Below, in pieces: positions 25,875 through 37,500 of a DNA stretch of 64,000 bases. The position numbers and the translations under genes were made by a program. The notes beneath the pieces were generated by a model, which saw only the letters and a list, made by a program, of their open reading frames with translations, made no database searches and was not told the DNA's origin. Where the stretch lies: NCBI RefSeq assembly GCF_016482825.1, contig NZ_JAEMNV010000007.1, positions 1 through 64,000 on the forward strand, given 5' to 3'. This DNA comes from Antrihabitans stalagmiti. GTDB lineage: Bacteria > Actinomycetota > Actinomycetes > Mycobacteriales > Mycobacteriaceae. How positions within the stretch are numbered: position 1 is the first letter of the stretch; every line of letters starts with the position of its first letter.

Positions 25875-26789
25875 CTACTTGTCGTTTACAGCAAAGAGGT
25901 GAGTGCGGTCGATGGCGGGTTGCTGGGGTGGCGGCACGAGTTGCTCGGTGCGCCCGAGGGCGTCGACCTCCCTTTCGAGGCTCGGAACCCATTTGGCTGC
26001 AAAGCGTTTGGCCCACAGCCACGCCACGGGCGAGCTCAGCGCTGCTTTGGACCAGTGCGCGACACCGACCGCTCGTGGCACGTAGACGCGGGCGCTACGG
26101 CGCCCGAGCGAGTCGACGATCGCACCGGCAACTTTGTCCACACTGGTCGTGACGTTGCCTGGATACGGCAGTTCCTTCCGCAAGCCCACGAACGACGGCA
26201 GATCTTTTTCGGCTCCTCTGACCGGGTCGGTGTCGATCCACGACGGGTGCACCAGCCCGACTGTGATGCCCAAGTGCGCAACTTCTTGTCGGTAAGCAAC
26301 GGCGAGCATCTCGACGCCCGCTTTGCTCGCCCCATACGAGGCCATCGACGGCAGAGCCAGGAACGACAGCGCCGACGCGACCACGACGACGTGGCCTCTA
26401 CTCCGCTCCAGATGTGGCGTGGCGTATTTCAGGGTTCGGAATGTTCCGTTGAGATTGACGTCCAGCACCTTGACGAATACGTCCTCGTCCGCCTGGCGCA
26501 CCGTCCCGTAAGCAACGACGCCCGCATTGGCTACGACGATGTCGATGCCGCCAAGTTCCGCGGCGCTCGCGTCGATCGCGGCACGTAACGCCGCACCGTC
26601 GCGTACGTCAGCCTCGCACCACGAAGCGGACGAGCCGAGGTCGACAGCTAGTGCACGCAGTCGTTCGGTTTCCAACCCGATCAGCGCTACACGAGCACCT
26701 CGGGCGACGGCAAGACGGGCGACTTGCTCTCCGATGCCCCGCGCCGCCCCCGTTACCACGATCCTCTGACCAGCAATTTTGTGCTTCAT
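25875..26789 (-). CDS. Short-chain dehydrogenase, first gene of the catabolic operon
   Basis: This 304-residue SDR has VTGAARGIGEQVA near residue 12, ANAGV, the Ser region VVVASALSF, YGASKAG and a C-terminal extension with a hydrophobic patch. It leads the minus-strand operon SDR, enoyl-CoA hydratase, hydrolase, acyl-CoA ligase, TetR. It is divergent from the quinone-oxidoreductase-like gene, with three operator-like repeats between. Likely oxidises or reduces a hydroxy/keto intermediate (inference). Confidence 0.88.
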   Translation of the reverse strand: MKHKIAGQRIVVTGAARGIGEQVARLAVARGARVALIGLETERLRALAVDLGSSASWCEADVRDGAALRAAIDASAAELGGIDIVVANAGVVAYGTVRQADEDVFVKVLDVNLNGTFRTLKYATPHLERSRGHVVVVASALSFLALPSMASYGASKAGVEMLAVAYRQEVAHLGITVGLVHPSWIDTDPVRGAEKDLPSFVGLRKELPYPGNVTTSVDKVAGAIVDSLGRRSARVYVPRAVGVAHWSKAALSSPVAWLWAKRFAAKWVPSLEREVDALGRTEQLVPPPQQPAIDRTHLFAVNDK

Positions 26790-26798
26790 GCAGAGAAT

Positions 26799-26900
26799 GT
26801 AACTTGGTTATAGCGACTGCGGCAATAGTTTCGTCGTACAAATATAACGAAGTTACTTTTCGTTGACTCCGACGATTCGCGGCGTGTATAACGAAGTTAC
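26799..26900. promoter_or_regulatory. Three copies of a TAAC-N3-GTTA operator-like repeat
   Basis: TATAACGAAGTTAC occurs exactly at 26843-26856 and 26887-26900. A one-base variant lies in the opposite orientation at 26799-26812 (GTAACTTGGTTATA). Each is an imperfect palindrome (TAAC-GAA-GTTA). They fill the 153-base gap between divergent catabolic genes. One lies 10 bases from the SDR start and the last 43 bases before the other start. They are probable binding sites for one of the TetR proteins encoded at the operon's end. Confidence 0.65.
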
Positions 26901-26942
26901 AGCCGCTGACGGCAGCCGAGCGCAACGAGGAAGAAGACAGAT

Positions 26943-27941
26943 ATGAAGGCATACGTAGTCGACAAATACGGCAAGGACGGCCTCCGCGCTGCGGACCTAC
27001 CCCTACCCGTGGTGGGCTCCAACGATGTCTTGGTCAAGGTGAGTGCCGCGAGCATCAACCCTCTGGACACGATGGTCCGCAACGGTGAGTTCAAACAACT
27101 GCTGAAGTACAAGACGCCGTTCGTACTCGGACACGACGTCGCCGGCGTGATCACGCAGGTCGGATCGGCCGTCCGAGATCTGAAGGTCGACGACGAAATC
27201 TATTCTCGCCCTCGCGATTTGCGCATCGGCACCTTCGCCGAGTACATCGCCGTCGACCGAGAGGACGTGGCACTCAAGCCGACATCACTGACCCTGCACG
27301 AAGCCGCAGCAGTCCCCCTCGTCGCGCTCGCAGCGCACCAGGTTCTGGTCGATCGTGCACACGTGAAGCCCGGCCAGAAGGTCCTCGTCCATGCAGGCGC
27401 AGGAGGTCTCGGGTCCACCGTCATCCAACTGGCCAAGCATCTCGGCGCACACGTCGCCACGACCGCGAACGGACGCGACACCGATCGGCTTCGCGACCTC
27501 GGCGCCGACGAAGTAGTCGACTACACCAAGCAGGACTTCTCGCAGTTCCTGTCCGACTACGACTTCGTTCTCGACTCCCTCGGCGGCAAGAATCTCGAGA
27601 AGTCTCTCACCGTCCTCAAACCTGGCGGACTCGCCATAGGTGTTGCGGGCCCACCCGATTCAGCGTTTGCCAAGCAACTCGGGCTTCCGTTTTTCATGGG
27701 TCTGCCCCTCGATTTCCTCAGCCGCAAGATACGTGGTGCCGCGAAAAACCAAGGTGTGCACTACGAATTCTTCTTCATGCACGCCAGCGGGGCGCAACTG
27801 CGCGAACTCGCGAGTCTCTACGACGCCGGTGCGCTCAGGCCCGTGCTGGACCGGACCTTCCCCTTCGACCAGACGCTCGAAGCACTCGCCTACGTCGAGC
27901 AGGGCAAAGCCAAAGGCAAAGTCGTCATCACAACGGATTAG
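26943..27941 (+). CDS. Zinc-independent quinone oxidoreductase-like MDR protein
   Basis: This 332-residue medium-chain dehydrogenase/reductase has a GroES-like N-domain (KVSAASINPLDTMVRNG, FVLGHDVAGVITQVG) and a Rossmann motif VHAGAGGLGSTVIQLAKHLG. The AATTANGRDTDRLRDLGAD-type segment follows. The catalytic zinc ligands of alcohol dehydrogenases are absent, as in QOR/NADPH:quinone reductases. ATG 26943 follows GAGGAAGAAG. It is divergent from, and presumably co-regulated with, the SDR-led operon. Confidence 0.9.
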   Translation: MKAYVVDKYGKDGLRAADLPLPVVGSNDVLVKVSAASINPLDTMVRNGEFKQLLKYKTPFVLGHDVAGVITQVGSAVRDLKVDDEIYSRPRDLRIGTFAEYIAVDREDVALKPTSLTLHEAAAVPLVALAAHQVLVDRAHVKPGQKVLVHAGAGGLGSTVIQLAKHLGAHVATTANGRDTDRLRDLGADEVVDYTKQDFSQFLSDYDFVLDSLGGKNLEKSLTVLKPGGLAIGVAGPPDSAFAKQLGLPFFMGLPLDFLSRKIRGAAKNQGVHYEFFFMHASGAQLRELASLYDAGALRPVLDRTFPFDQTLEALAYVEQGKAKGKVVITTD

Positions 27942-28008
27942 TCCAGTAGGACCTGATCGACGGGTCATGCGAGCCAGCGGATTCGTGCGTGCCCGCTATC
28001 GAGACGGG

Positions 28009-31000
28009 CTACGAGACTCGCGTACGGACACAATTGCGGCCCGCGTGTTTCGCCTCGTACAGCGCGGCGTCCGCGTTGGCGAGAAGTTCGCTGCGTTGAC
28101 TCTTCGTCGATGCGATGGTCGATGCAACGCCGACGCTGACCGTCACCATTCCGCCGCTCAGGGTGTGCGGCAACCGCGCGCCCGCTACTGCACGCCGCAT
28201 CCGCTCGGCCACGGCCACGGCTGCCTCGAGATCGGCTCGGGGCAGAATCGCTGCGAACTCCTCGCCGCCGTACCGGCAGAGCAGGTCGGTGTCGCGCGCG
28301 CTGTCGGTGAGCAGTCGGCTGATCTCGACCAGGCACGCGTCGCCCGCGAGATGGCCATAGTCGTCGTTGTACTGCTTGAAATGGTCGACATCGGCCATGA
28401 TCAGCGTGATGGGCTCGGCGGTTCCGAGCGATCGTGTCCACTCGGCGGCAAGGGCCATGTCGAAGCGGCGGCGATTTGCAACCCCGGTGAGGGCGTCGGT
28501 CGTGCTGAGCAACTCCAACTGATCGTTCGCCGAACGCAGCGCCACGGTCCGCTCGGCGATGCGCCTCTCGAGTGAGGTGTAAAGCTGTGCATTGTCCAAG
28601 GCGACTGCAAGCTGGCCGGTCAGCATGTCGACGAACCCGAGCCGATCGGTGGTGAACGCGCCGCTGGTGAGGCGATTCTCGAGGACGAGCACCGCCCGGG
28701 GCGCCCCGCCGCGCAGCACTGGCACGACGAGCAGCGCAAGCCGTTCTTCGCCCTCGAGATAGGGATCTCTGGCGAACCGGTCGTCCGCGGTCGCGTCGTC
28801 CACGGCGAGGGCCTCGCCCGTGCGCAACACGTAACGGACGGCACTGACCGGTACCAGCATTGCCGCGCCGGACTCGTCGAGGCCCGTGTCGCTGGCAGTG
28901 TCCGTGGCTGCCCGGTAGATCCGCCAGCCTGTACTCTCGTCGAACAGCACGACCTGCACTGCTGTCGCACCGGTGATGGCTCGTAGCTGTTCGACGATCG
29001 CACCATGCAGTTCCGGCATCGTGGTCTGGGACGCGAGAGCCTGCGCGACTCGCAGAATCGCCGTCGTGTCCATGGTGTCAGCAGTAAGAAGCGTGCGCGC
29101 CGAGAAGGACCCGGCGGCGATCCCCGGTCGCACGACAAACCGATCGCGCAAGAACGGGTAGGTACGGTCAAGATCGATTACCACCGCATCCGCACCCCAG
29201 TCGACCAGCGCTTGCCGCGCCTCGGCGAGAAGCATCCGGCCGCTGTGTTCCAGGCCCCGCTCACGGTGCATCTCGCCGGCGCGGCGCGCGATCAGCGCAC
29301 GATGCCACGGTCGCGACACCCGCTCCAACTGGGACAACGCGGAGTCGAACCGCGCAAGTGCACCGTCGTGGTCACCAAGCGCCCATGCACGCTCGGCTTC
29401 GAGATAACTCACGAGGTGGATCGAATTTTCCGGCTGATCCTGCGCCCTGCGCCGAAGCCAGGCCAGCACCTCGTCGAGTTCGGCGAGCAGTGCTGCATGC
29501 TCGGGTTCGCCCGGTTGCCGGTGACGTAGCTGCAGGCTGAGGTCGAGTCCGAACGGCACGCTGACCATCTGCGTGATCACGATTCCCGGGAGGTGTTGTG
29601 TTTTCTGGTGAGCGGCGCGACTGTTGGCCTGGAGGATCTTCCACTTTCCCGTCAGAGCCGCTGCGATGCTCCGGAAAAGCCACAGGTAGGCGCCGATAAT
29701 GGGAACGACTTCGGCAAGCGCCTCGACAGTCGGCCCGTCGGCGTCCGACTTGGGCCGGCTCGTCGCGGCGTCCGAGCTGCCTCGGATTTCATGGCAGAAC
29801 TGGCGGAGGATCGAAAAACAGCGCTGCACCGGCACGTTGGCGGTGCGGTCGGCCAGGGCGAGCGCGGTGGCGAGCTCGGCTAGTACCTGGTCGAGGTGTG
29901 GCGCGGTCTCGAAGGTGTCGACGACCAGGGGGAAGGACGCCCAGCCCGCCTGCGGCAGGTCGCCGACGTGCAGGAGCCCGTCCCGAGCATGCTTCGCTGT
30001 GGCGACGCACTCTTCGAGCGGCTCGAACCAGTGCGCGCTCGTCACCGCGTAGAGGAACTGGGTGTTGGCGACCGCCCGTTCCCAGCCGTAGGTCTCACCG
30101 ACGGCGATGACGTGGGTGAGTAGGCGTTGACCGGCGCGGTACTCGTCCAAAACGGCGATGAACGCCGTCGAGCCGTGCCCCAGCACCGCCATCAGATCGC
30201 TGCTCGGACCGTGCATCTCCCACAGTCGCTTCGCCTGGGTGACCAGCCACCCGGACACAAGAGGTGCAGCGAAGAACGCCGCCGGGCTGAGCCGATCCAT
30301 CACCGCGACGACAGCGGCAATGGTCGGGTCGGTCACTGCCGGGCGGGCTGCGTCGAGTTTCGCATCGAGTTGCTTGGTCCACGCCACGACTTCTGTCAGC
30401 CCGCGGGCGACTTCCGCCGCCGCATCGTGCTCCGGGAACGTCATCCCAAGGCGGGCAAGAACGCGTAGCCCGAGGTCCACCGCGTCGGCGGACAACTGGC
30501 GGTTGGTCAAAGAGGCCACCTGCGTCGCGGTGACCTGAGCAAGCTCCATTGCGTCGCGGGTGGCCCCGCGCAGCGACTCGTAGACGCTGTCGGCCTCGTC
30601 GAGTCGCCCCATTTGGTACAACGCCTGGTGGCGCTCGGATTCCACCGCGAAGTGCTCGCGCGCCGCAGTTGGCTCGTCCCGCAATATTCGGGCGGCGGCG
30701 GCGAGGAATTGCTCGGTGGCGGTGAACTCGGTCCGGCGCCGCTCGTCGTCGGCGGCCGCGCGGAAGAGCCGGACAACGAGCTGACCTTCGGCCCGATCCC
30801 GCGGCCGGACGTCGGCGGCGAGTAGCAGTCGGGCGGCCAGCAGGTCCCGCCCGGCCGTGGCGAGCCGCCAGCCCATCTGCACCTGGAACGACCGCCGCTC
30901 ATCGGAGCCGAACCGCTCGAACGCGGCTTGCTGGACGCGACCGTGCCGGAAACGCAACTGGCCGACCGGGTCCAGCGTGGGTCGGCCGTTCCGGACGGGG

Positions 31001-33015
31001 GTCACGAGGCCCGACGCCAGCGGCTTGGTCAGGTGGATGACGAGCTGCCCGATCGGCAAGCCGCACGCGATTGCGAGGTCGGTTCCCGACACCTCGGCGC
31101 CCAAGCAAGACATAGCGCCGAGCACGTCGACCGCGTCCGGGCCGAGCTTATCGATCCGATCGGTAAGCAGGGCAACGACGTCGCTGTGCCCGACGTGATC
31201 CCGGACAACGTCGGCATCCCAAGTCCAGCCGTCCTCCCCTAGCACCAATGCACCGTGTTCGCGCAGAGAGTTCAGGAGCTCGATCGTGTCGAAGGGGTTG
31301 CCCCCGGTCCGTTCCCGGACGATGACGGCGAGCACCGCAGCCGGCGCGGCAGGGAGCCGCAACATGTGCTCGAGCAGGGTCGCAAGGTCATCGACCTCGA
31401 GCGGGGCAAGCCGCACCGTTCTCGGTCCGACTCCCAGCTGCTCCCAGCCGGCCACAATACGGGCGAGCCGCGAATCGGGTTCGGTGTCCCGGTAGGTGGC
31501 CACCAACAGCAGGCCATCCACGAGCGGGGCATGCGCGATCGCGTCGAGCATGTCGAGCGCACCCGGTGGGGCCCATTGCAAGTCGTCGAGCACGAGCACA
31601 ACGGGGCGGCGAGGAGAGGCGACAACCCGCAGCAAGTCGATTACCGCCTGCCGGGTGCGGTCCTCGAGTTCGCGGTCGTCCAGATCTCCGGCGACCGTCG
31701 GTTCCCCGAATACCTGGGCAAACTCGGGGGCCATCGCGACAAGGACAGTGGCATTCGACCGCAGCCGTCGACGGAGCTCGCGGGATTGGAACTCCAGCGC
31801 CGCCGACGGCTCGGCAAGCAACAGCCGCGCGAGTCCGCGTAAGGCCCCGCGCAGGCCTGCCGTGGAGTCATGGACGACCTGGTCGGCCTTGCCGGACACG
31901 AACCATCCACCGCGCTGAGTCACCAACGGGCGCAGCGTGTTTACGAGTGTCGACTTGCCGACGCCAGGAGGGCCGCGGACCAGCAGGACACCGCCAGCGA
32001 GCGCGGCACCGCCGCTCCGGTCGGTTGGGTCGGCAACGGCGTCCAACGCTGCGGCCAGGATCGCGATCTCGGTGGTCCGGCCGACCAGCTGCGAAGGCGG
32101 GGACAAGCGGTCTGGGAAGTCCCGCTCCCCAAGCGCGAAGGTCGTTGCGGCGTCGGCGGCAATCCTGGCGAGGTCGTGGGCGAGGCCCGCGGCGGACTGG
32201 TAGCGGCGCTCCGGTTCCTTCTCCAAAAGCCGGGCGAGCACAGCGTCCAACGCCGGTGGCAGTGTCGGGTCGAGCTCGATAATCGGCATCGGCGTGCGGG
32301 TGAGGATCTCCCGCACCAATTCGAACGCGTCATCCTGCACGAACGGCCGCCGACCGCACGCGGCCTCGTAGAGAACGGCGCCGACCGCGTAAAGGTCCGC
32401 CCGACGGTCGACGACCGATCCGGTCCGCCCTGTCTGCTCCGGTGACAGGTACGGCAGCGGACCCAGGATTTCGCGGTGGTGAGTGAAACCGGGACGAACG
32501 TCGGCCATCAACGTCGCGAGGTCGAAGTCGACCAACTCGACTCCGCCGTCCTCGGTCAGCAGTACGTTGCCGGGGTGCAGACCATGGTGCGCGATACCCG
32601 CCTCGTGCACCGCGTCCAGGGTCGTAGCCAGGCGCTGCCCGAGCACGACAACCTCGAGCGCCCGCAGCCGCCGCTCAGCCAGAACTTCAGACAACGGGCG
32701 CCCGCTGATCCCGGCGACCACCAGCCCGGACACGTCGAGCGACGACACCAACCGCGGCACCCCCGGCACTCCGTCGAGTCGGCGCAGAACCGATGCCTCG
32801 TGCGCGATCCGCGCCAGCGCCCCCGTGCCGATCGCCTCTTTGTGGATGAGGACACCGAGTTCGAGATGCTGACTGCGCCAGACCCGAACTCGACCGTCGT
32901 CGACCAACGGGTCGACCGGTCCTCGCTGAGCGGCCACCGCAGCCACCTTTCCCGGCGAACGAGGTCGGCGCCCGGACCCACGGTGAATCGGCGCCGAGCT
33001 GCCCAGACGAAGCAT
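28009..33015 (-). CDS. Giant signalling protein: kinase-like, AAA ATPase, GAF, GGDEF
   Basis: The protein has about 1,668 residues (1,697 if the TTG at 33102 is used). Numbers here are from 33102. A protein-kinase-like domain covers about 60-315, with Lys88 and VDFD at 191-194. Its catalytic loop reads HHGLHPGN (172-179) instead of HRDLKPxN, so the catalytic Asp is missing. An AAA_16/STAND ATPase follows, with Walker A GPPGVGKS (377-384) and Walker B VVLVLDDLQW. Then come a long helical region, a GAF domain, and a GGDEF domain with RYGGEEF near 1612 and an intact RxxD inhibitory site. It should make cyclic di-GMP. The start is uncertain: no good ribosome site. It stands alone, downstream of GAPDH. 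Confidence 0.85.
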   Translation of the reverse strand: MLRLGSSAPIHRGSGRRPRSPGKVAAVAAQRGPVDPLVDDGRVRVWRSQHLELGVLIHKEAIGTGALARIAHEASVLRRLDGVPGVPRLVSSLDVSGLVVAGISGRPLSEVLAERRLRALEVVVLGQRLATTLDAVHEAGIAHHGLHPGNVLLTEDGGVELVDFDLATLMADVRPGFTHHREILGPLPYLSPEQTGRTGSVVDRRADLYAVGAVLYEAACGRRPFVQDDAFELVREILTRTPMPIIELDPTLPPALDAVLARLLEKEPERRYQSAAGLAHDLARIAADAATTFALGERDFPDRLSPPSQLVGRTTEIAILAAALDAVADPTDRSGGAALAGGVLLVRGPPGVGKSTLVNTLRPLVTQRGGWFVSGKADQVVHDSTAGLRGALRGLARLLLAEPSAALEFQSRELRRRLRSNATVLVAMAPEFAQVFGEPTVAGDLDDRELEDRTRQAVIDLLRVVASPRRPVVLVLDDLQWAPPGALDMLDAIAHAPLVDGLLLVATYRDTEPDSRLARIVAGWEQLGVGPRTVRLAPLEVDDLATLLEHMLRLPAAPAAVLAVIVRERTGGNPFDTIELLNSLREHGALVLGEDGWTWDADVVRDHVGHSDVVALLTDRIDKLGPDAVDVLGAMSCLGAEVSGTDLAIACGLPIGQLVIHLTKPLASGLVTPVRNGRPTLDPVGQLRFRHGRVQQAAFERFGSDERRSFQVQMGWRLATAGRDLLAARLLLAADVRPRDRAEGQLVVRLFRAAADDERRRTEFTATEQFLAAAARILRDEPTAAREHFAVESERHQALYQMGRLDEADSVYESLRGATRDAMELAQVTATQVASLTNRQLSADAVDLGLRVLARLGMTFPEHDAAAEVARGLTEVVAWTKQLDAKLDAARPAVTDPTIAAVVAVMDRLSPAAFFAAPLVSGWLVTQAKRLWEMHGPSSDLMAVLGHGSTAFIAVLDEYRAGQRLLTHVIAVGETYGWERAVANTQFLYAVTSAHWFEPLEECVATAKHARDGLLHVGDLPQAGWASFPLVVDTFETAPHLDQVLAELATALALADRTANVPVQRCFSILRQFCHEIRGSSDAATSRPKSDADGPTVEALAEVVPIIGAYLWLFRSIAAALTGKWKILQANSRAAHQKTQHLPGIVITQMVSVPFGLDLSLQLRHRQPGEPEHAALLAELDEVLAWLRRRAQDQPENSIHLVSYLEAERAWALGDHDGALARFDSALSQLERVSRPWHRALIARRAGEMHRERGLEHSGRMLLAEARQALVDWGADAVVIDLDRTYPFLRDRFVVRPGIAAGSFSARTLLTADTMDTTAILRVAQALASQTTMPELHGAIVEQLRAITGATAVQVVLFDESTGWRIYRAATDTASDTGLDESGAAMLVPVSAVRYVLRTGEALAVDDATADDRFARDPYLEGEERLALLVVPVLRGGAPRAVLVLENRLTSGAFTTDRLGFVDMLTGQLAVALDNAQLYTSLERRIAERTVALRSANDQLELLSTTDALTGVANRRRFDMALAAEWTRSLGTAEPITLIMADVDHFKQYNDDYGHLAGDACLVEISRLLTDSARDTDLLCRYGGEEFAAILPRADLEAAVAVAERMRRAVAGARLPHTLSGGMVTVSVGVASTIASTKSQRSELLANADAALYEAKHAGRNCVRTRVS

Positions 33016-33181
33016 AACGTCGGCTTCGACTCGTGACTTCCTAGACTGTAGGAGGGTTGATGTAACGGCGCTGAGAACTCGCGAAGTCAACCGCGCTGTC
33101 AAGCGTCGAAGCGCAGCCGCTGTCGTCGTAGCGCGATCCTGAGACTTGGTCGGTAAAGGTCGATTGGTCTCGCTTCTACCG

Positions 33182-34805
<1,624 letters not shown>

Positions 34806-34809
<4 letters not shown>

Positions 34810-35762
34810 CGCTCGACGGCCTCGACACTCAGGTTTCGACTGTGCTCTCGAAAGGCTCTGCACGCTCGTTCGGCTCGGTGCCACTCCCTCACGAGGTTTC
34901 CGATCGCACGATCTCCGTTGTCGATCTCGCGTTGGTACAGGATGCCGAGGGTGAAGGTGTCTTCTCTACACAGTTCCGCATCACGCCGCAGCGCACGCAA
35001 CTGTTCACGTCCGGTGACCGAATCCTGATGCTCCCCCAACGAAAGCTGCAGGGTGGTCAAAGTCGAGATCGCGCGTCCTACGTCCTGCCCCGACACGGGC
35101 TCGAACGCTTCCACGATGTAGCGCAGACGTCTGACAGCCTTACGCATTCGGTGCACTGCGGCGTCGCGGACGCTTCCGGATGATTCGGATTGGACGTCAC
35201 GTAGCCGCTTCGTCACACGACGTTCTGCATGCGCGACGACGACTATGACGGCGTTGTGATCGGTCTCGTTCCATTCTCGTCCTGACGATGCGAACTCTCG
35301 GAGCGCATCGAGCGTCGCCTTGAACTGCACCGAATCGAGAGTTAGTTCCACTCGGTTGGATTCGGCCATTTCGAGGCCGTCGAAATGTAGCTGCAGGCGT
35401 CGACGGACCGGCCCAACTATCAACTCGGGGTCGAGCTCGGCAAACAGTTCGCACAACCGCTTCTGCTGCACCTCGCGATCGCGGGCACCACCCAATTGTT
35501 TGCTCAGCCAGAGCAATTCGCTGCTCAACTCGCTGACGTCAGTAGGACTGCCGACCACAGCACCGAATTCGGTCAGTACACTGATCGCGCGGCGCACCGC
35601 TACCCGAATGCGATGGATTGCGTCCGGTTCACCGCGGCGATAAGAGCGTTTTGCCTCGAGGATCGCCTCGACCTGAACCAGCAGAAACGCGTCGAGCGGA
35701 GATAACGTCGCTGCATCCGACCGACGCGTCGGACTCGGCGGGCTGGTCACAGATTTATTCAT
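34806..35762 (-). CDS. CHAD-domain protein
   Basis: This 318-residue all-helical CHAD protein carries the conserved histidine-rich pairs HRIRVAVRRA (first repeat) and HRMRKAVRRLRYIVEAF (second repeat), plus LGEHQDSVTGREQL. CHAD domains bind inorganic polyphosphate and are often found with polyphosphate enzymes or on polyP granules. No CYTH domain is fused here. ATG 35762 overlaps the upstream USP stop (ATGA). In this operon it may link polyphosphate storage with dormancy (inference). Confidence 0.85.
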
Positions 35763-36634
35763 GACGGACCCCGGGCGATGATGACCGGGCATTCGACACT
35801 ATGCAGCAAAGCTTGACTGGTCGATCCGAGCATCATGCCGGCGAAACCGCCGCGACCATGGCTGCCGAGGACAAGCAGCTGCGCATTTTCGGACTGTTCG
35901 AACAAATTCCGGATCGGGCGATCGCGCACAACCATGCTCGTCAACCGCACGTTCGGATACTGCTTCCGCCACACCGCGAGGTCGTCGTCCAATTTCTCTT
36001 CCTCGGCTCGCATTGCACCCGACCAGTCCTCGACCGGAAAGTCGAAATCACTCGTATCGACCCAACCGTGCACGGCGATGAGCTCGGCGTCACGACGGTC
36101 CGCTTCGTCGAATGCGATCTCGATCGCCGGCACACTGTTCGGAGTTCCGTCAACTCCGACAACAATGGGACCGTCACTTCCACGCGAGTCGGGCGAAGCT
36201 TCGTGGAGCACCGCCACCGGGCACTGCGCGTGATGAGCGAGCGCTGTGCTTACCGACCCCAACAGGCCGCGGCGGAAGGCACCGAGGCCACGACTGCCGA
36301 CCACGACCATCGAGGCATCCTTCGACATATCGATCAAAGTCGACGCGGGTGAACTTGCGGTCAGCTGTGTGGCCACCTCGATTCCGCCCGCATTCGCAAT
36401 AGTCGCCACTTCGATCTTCGCCTGCGCCAGTAGCTTTCGGGATGCTGCCCGGATCGGCTCGATATCGGTCGTCACACTGCCAATCCGAGAACCGAAAACT
36501 ACAGGGTCCCCGAGTGCGTTGACGATTATGAGCTGAACCTCGTGTTCGGCCGCATAGCGCGCGGCCCACCGCAACGCGGTGTTCGCTACATCCGAGCCGT
36601 CGATTCCGACGACAACTGGTCGATCGATCTTCAC
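35759..36634 (-). CDS. Universal stress protein, two tandem USP domains
   Basis: This 291-residue double USP resembles the Rv2623/Rv2005c group. Domain 1 begins PVVVGIDGSDVANTALRWA and ends VVVGSRGLGAFRRGLLGSVS. Domain 2 begins PIVVGVDGTPNSVPAIEIAF and ends LVLGSHGRGGFAGMMLGSTS. Both carry the G-x2-G-x9-G-(S/T) ATP-binding motif. GTG 36634 has AGGAG 6 bases upstream and is preferred to the longer open frame. It sits between a conserved hypothetical gene and the CHAD gene in one operon. Confidence 0.9.
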   Translation of the reverse strand: MKIDRPVVVGIDGSDVANTALRWAARYAAEHEVQLIIVNALGDPVVFGSRIGSVTTDIEPIRAASRKLLAQAKIEVATIANAGGIEVATQLTASSPASTLIDMSKDASMVVVGSRGLGAFRRGLLGSVSTALAHHAQCPVAVLHEASPDSRGSDGPIVVGVDGTPNSVPAIEIAFDEADRRDAELIAVHGWVDTSDFDFPVEDWSGAMRAEEEKLDDDLAVWRKQYPNVRLTSMVVRDRPIRNLFEQSENAQLLVLGSHGRGGFAGMMLGSTSQALLHSVECPVIIARGPS

Positions 36635-36669
36635 GTCGACTCCTTTCGAAGTTTTTGGACGACCGCGAC

Positions 36670-37224
36670 TCATGCCACGGCCCATGACTGAGCCCCGAAC
36701 CGAAGGCTGCGCTTTCGCGCCAGCTCTTCACGGCCGGCAACGAACTCTTCTCGAACCTCGCCCGGAATCACGTGATACGAAACACTTCCGCGCACGCACA
36801 CCGGCCGCAGAATGAGCGAAAGCGCCTCGGCATATGCTTCGGCGCGGGCTGCCCCGCTCCACTGATAGATCCCCCGATACACCTCTCGCTCATCGTGCGA
36901 AAGCCACAGCTTCGACACGAAACCGGGAAAGCCGACGAACAACGGAGTGTTGAGCAAGCTTTCCCAGCGAAACACCCGATGCAAGAATCCGTGCACCCAG
37001 CGAAGACGAAACTCGACAACCAACACGGCCGAATCGGCCGTCGGCGCGTCCCGAACGACCGTCTCTCGAAACACCCGAGCGGTGGTTCCGTTTGCAAAAG
37101 TCAATCGACCGCCGACATGCCGTTGCGGCTGCTGAATTCGTCCGCCACAGAAAAGGACCATGAACCGGAAGACGGACATTGCAACCGACTTCACAGCGTT
37201 CCAACTCGAAACCTGCTGTGTCAC
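36670..37224 (-). CDS. Conserved hypothetical protein of the stress cluster
   Basis: The 184-residue protein is not assigned to a family with certainty. Visible features are FRFMVLFCGGRIQQPQRHVGG, then ARVFRETVV, VVEFRLRWVHGFLHRVFRWE and YRGIYQWSGAARAEAYAEAL, an alpha+beta pattern that recalls EthD/monooxygenase-like barrels. GTG 37224 is preferred: AAGGA lies 9 bases upstream, and residues before it do not look coding. It is the first gene of the minus-strand operon leading to USP, CHAD, flavodoxin and GAPDH, and is divergent from the PRTase-esterase gene across two DosR-like boxes. Confidence 0.65.
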   Translation of the reverse strand: MTQQVSSWNAVKSVAMSVFRFMVLFCGGRIQQPQRHVGGRLTFANGTTARVFRETVVRDAPTADSAVLVVEFRLRWVHGFLHRVFRWESLLNTPLFVGFPGFVSKLWLSHDEREVYRGIYQWSGAARAEAYAEALSLILRPVCVRGSVSYHVIPGEVREEFVAGREELARKRSLRFGAQSWAVA

Positions 37225-37313
37225 TCTCGTTTTCCTTCCATATCCGCCTGACTGCTCAGTGAACGCTAGACAAGTACGCAGACCGACCACAGAGCCGAAA
37301 GTCACACCGAGCC

Positions 37314-37363
37314 GTGGCCCGAGTCCTCGAGCCGCGCTGGAATGGCCAGGGGACTTTCGGCAC
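37314..37363. promoter_or_regulatory. Two DosR-box-like sites in a divergent promoter
   Basis: GGGACTTTCGGCAC at 37350-37363 matches the DosR consensus core GGGACNNNNGNCCC at 8 of 9 fixed bases. A weaker copy, GTGGCCCGAGTCCT, lies at 37314-37327 (36 bases apart, start to start). They sit 90-140 bases from both divergent starts (37224 and 37501). Paired boxes are usual at strongly DosR-induced genes in mycobacteria. Scored by eye only. Confidence 0.5.
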
Positions 37364-37500
37364 TGGGAGTGTCGACTACAGACCGCATCGCCCTCTGCTT
37401 CGCCGCGGCAGACTCCTGCGTGGACGTTCGATCGAGTTCGGTCGCGATGTCGGTCGCACGTGACGTCTCTCGAAAGCTGTGCGCGGTAAGGGGATCGGAA

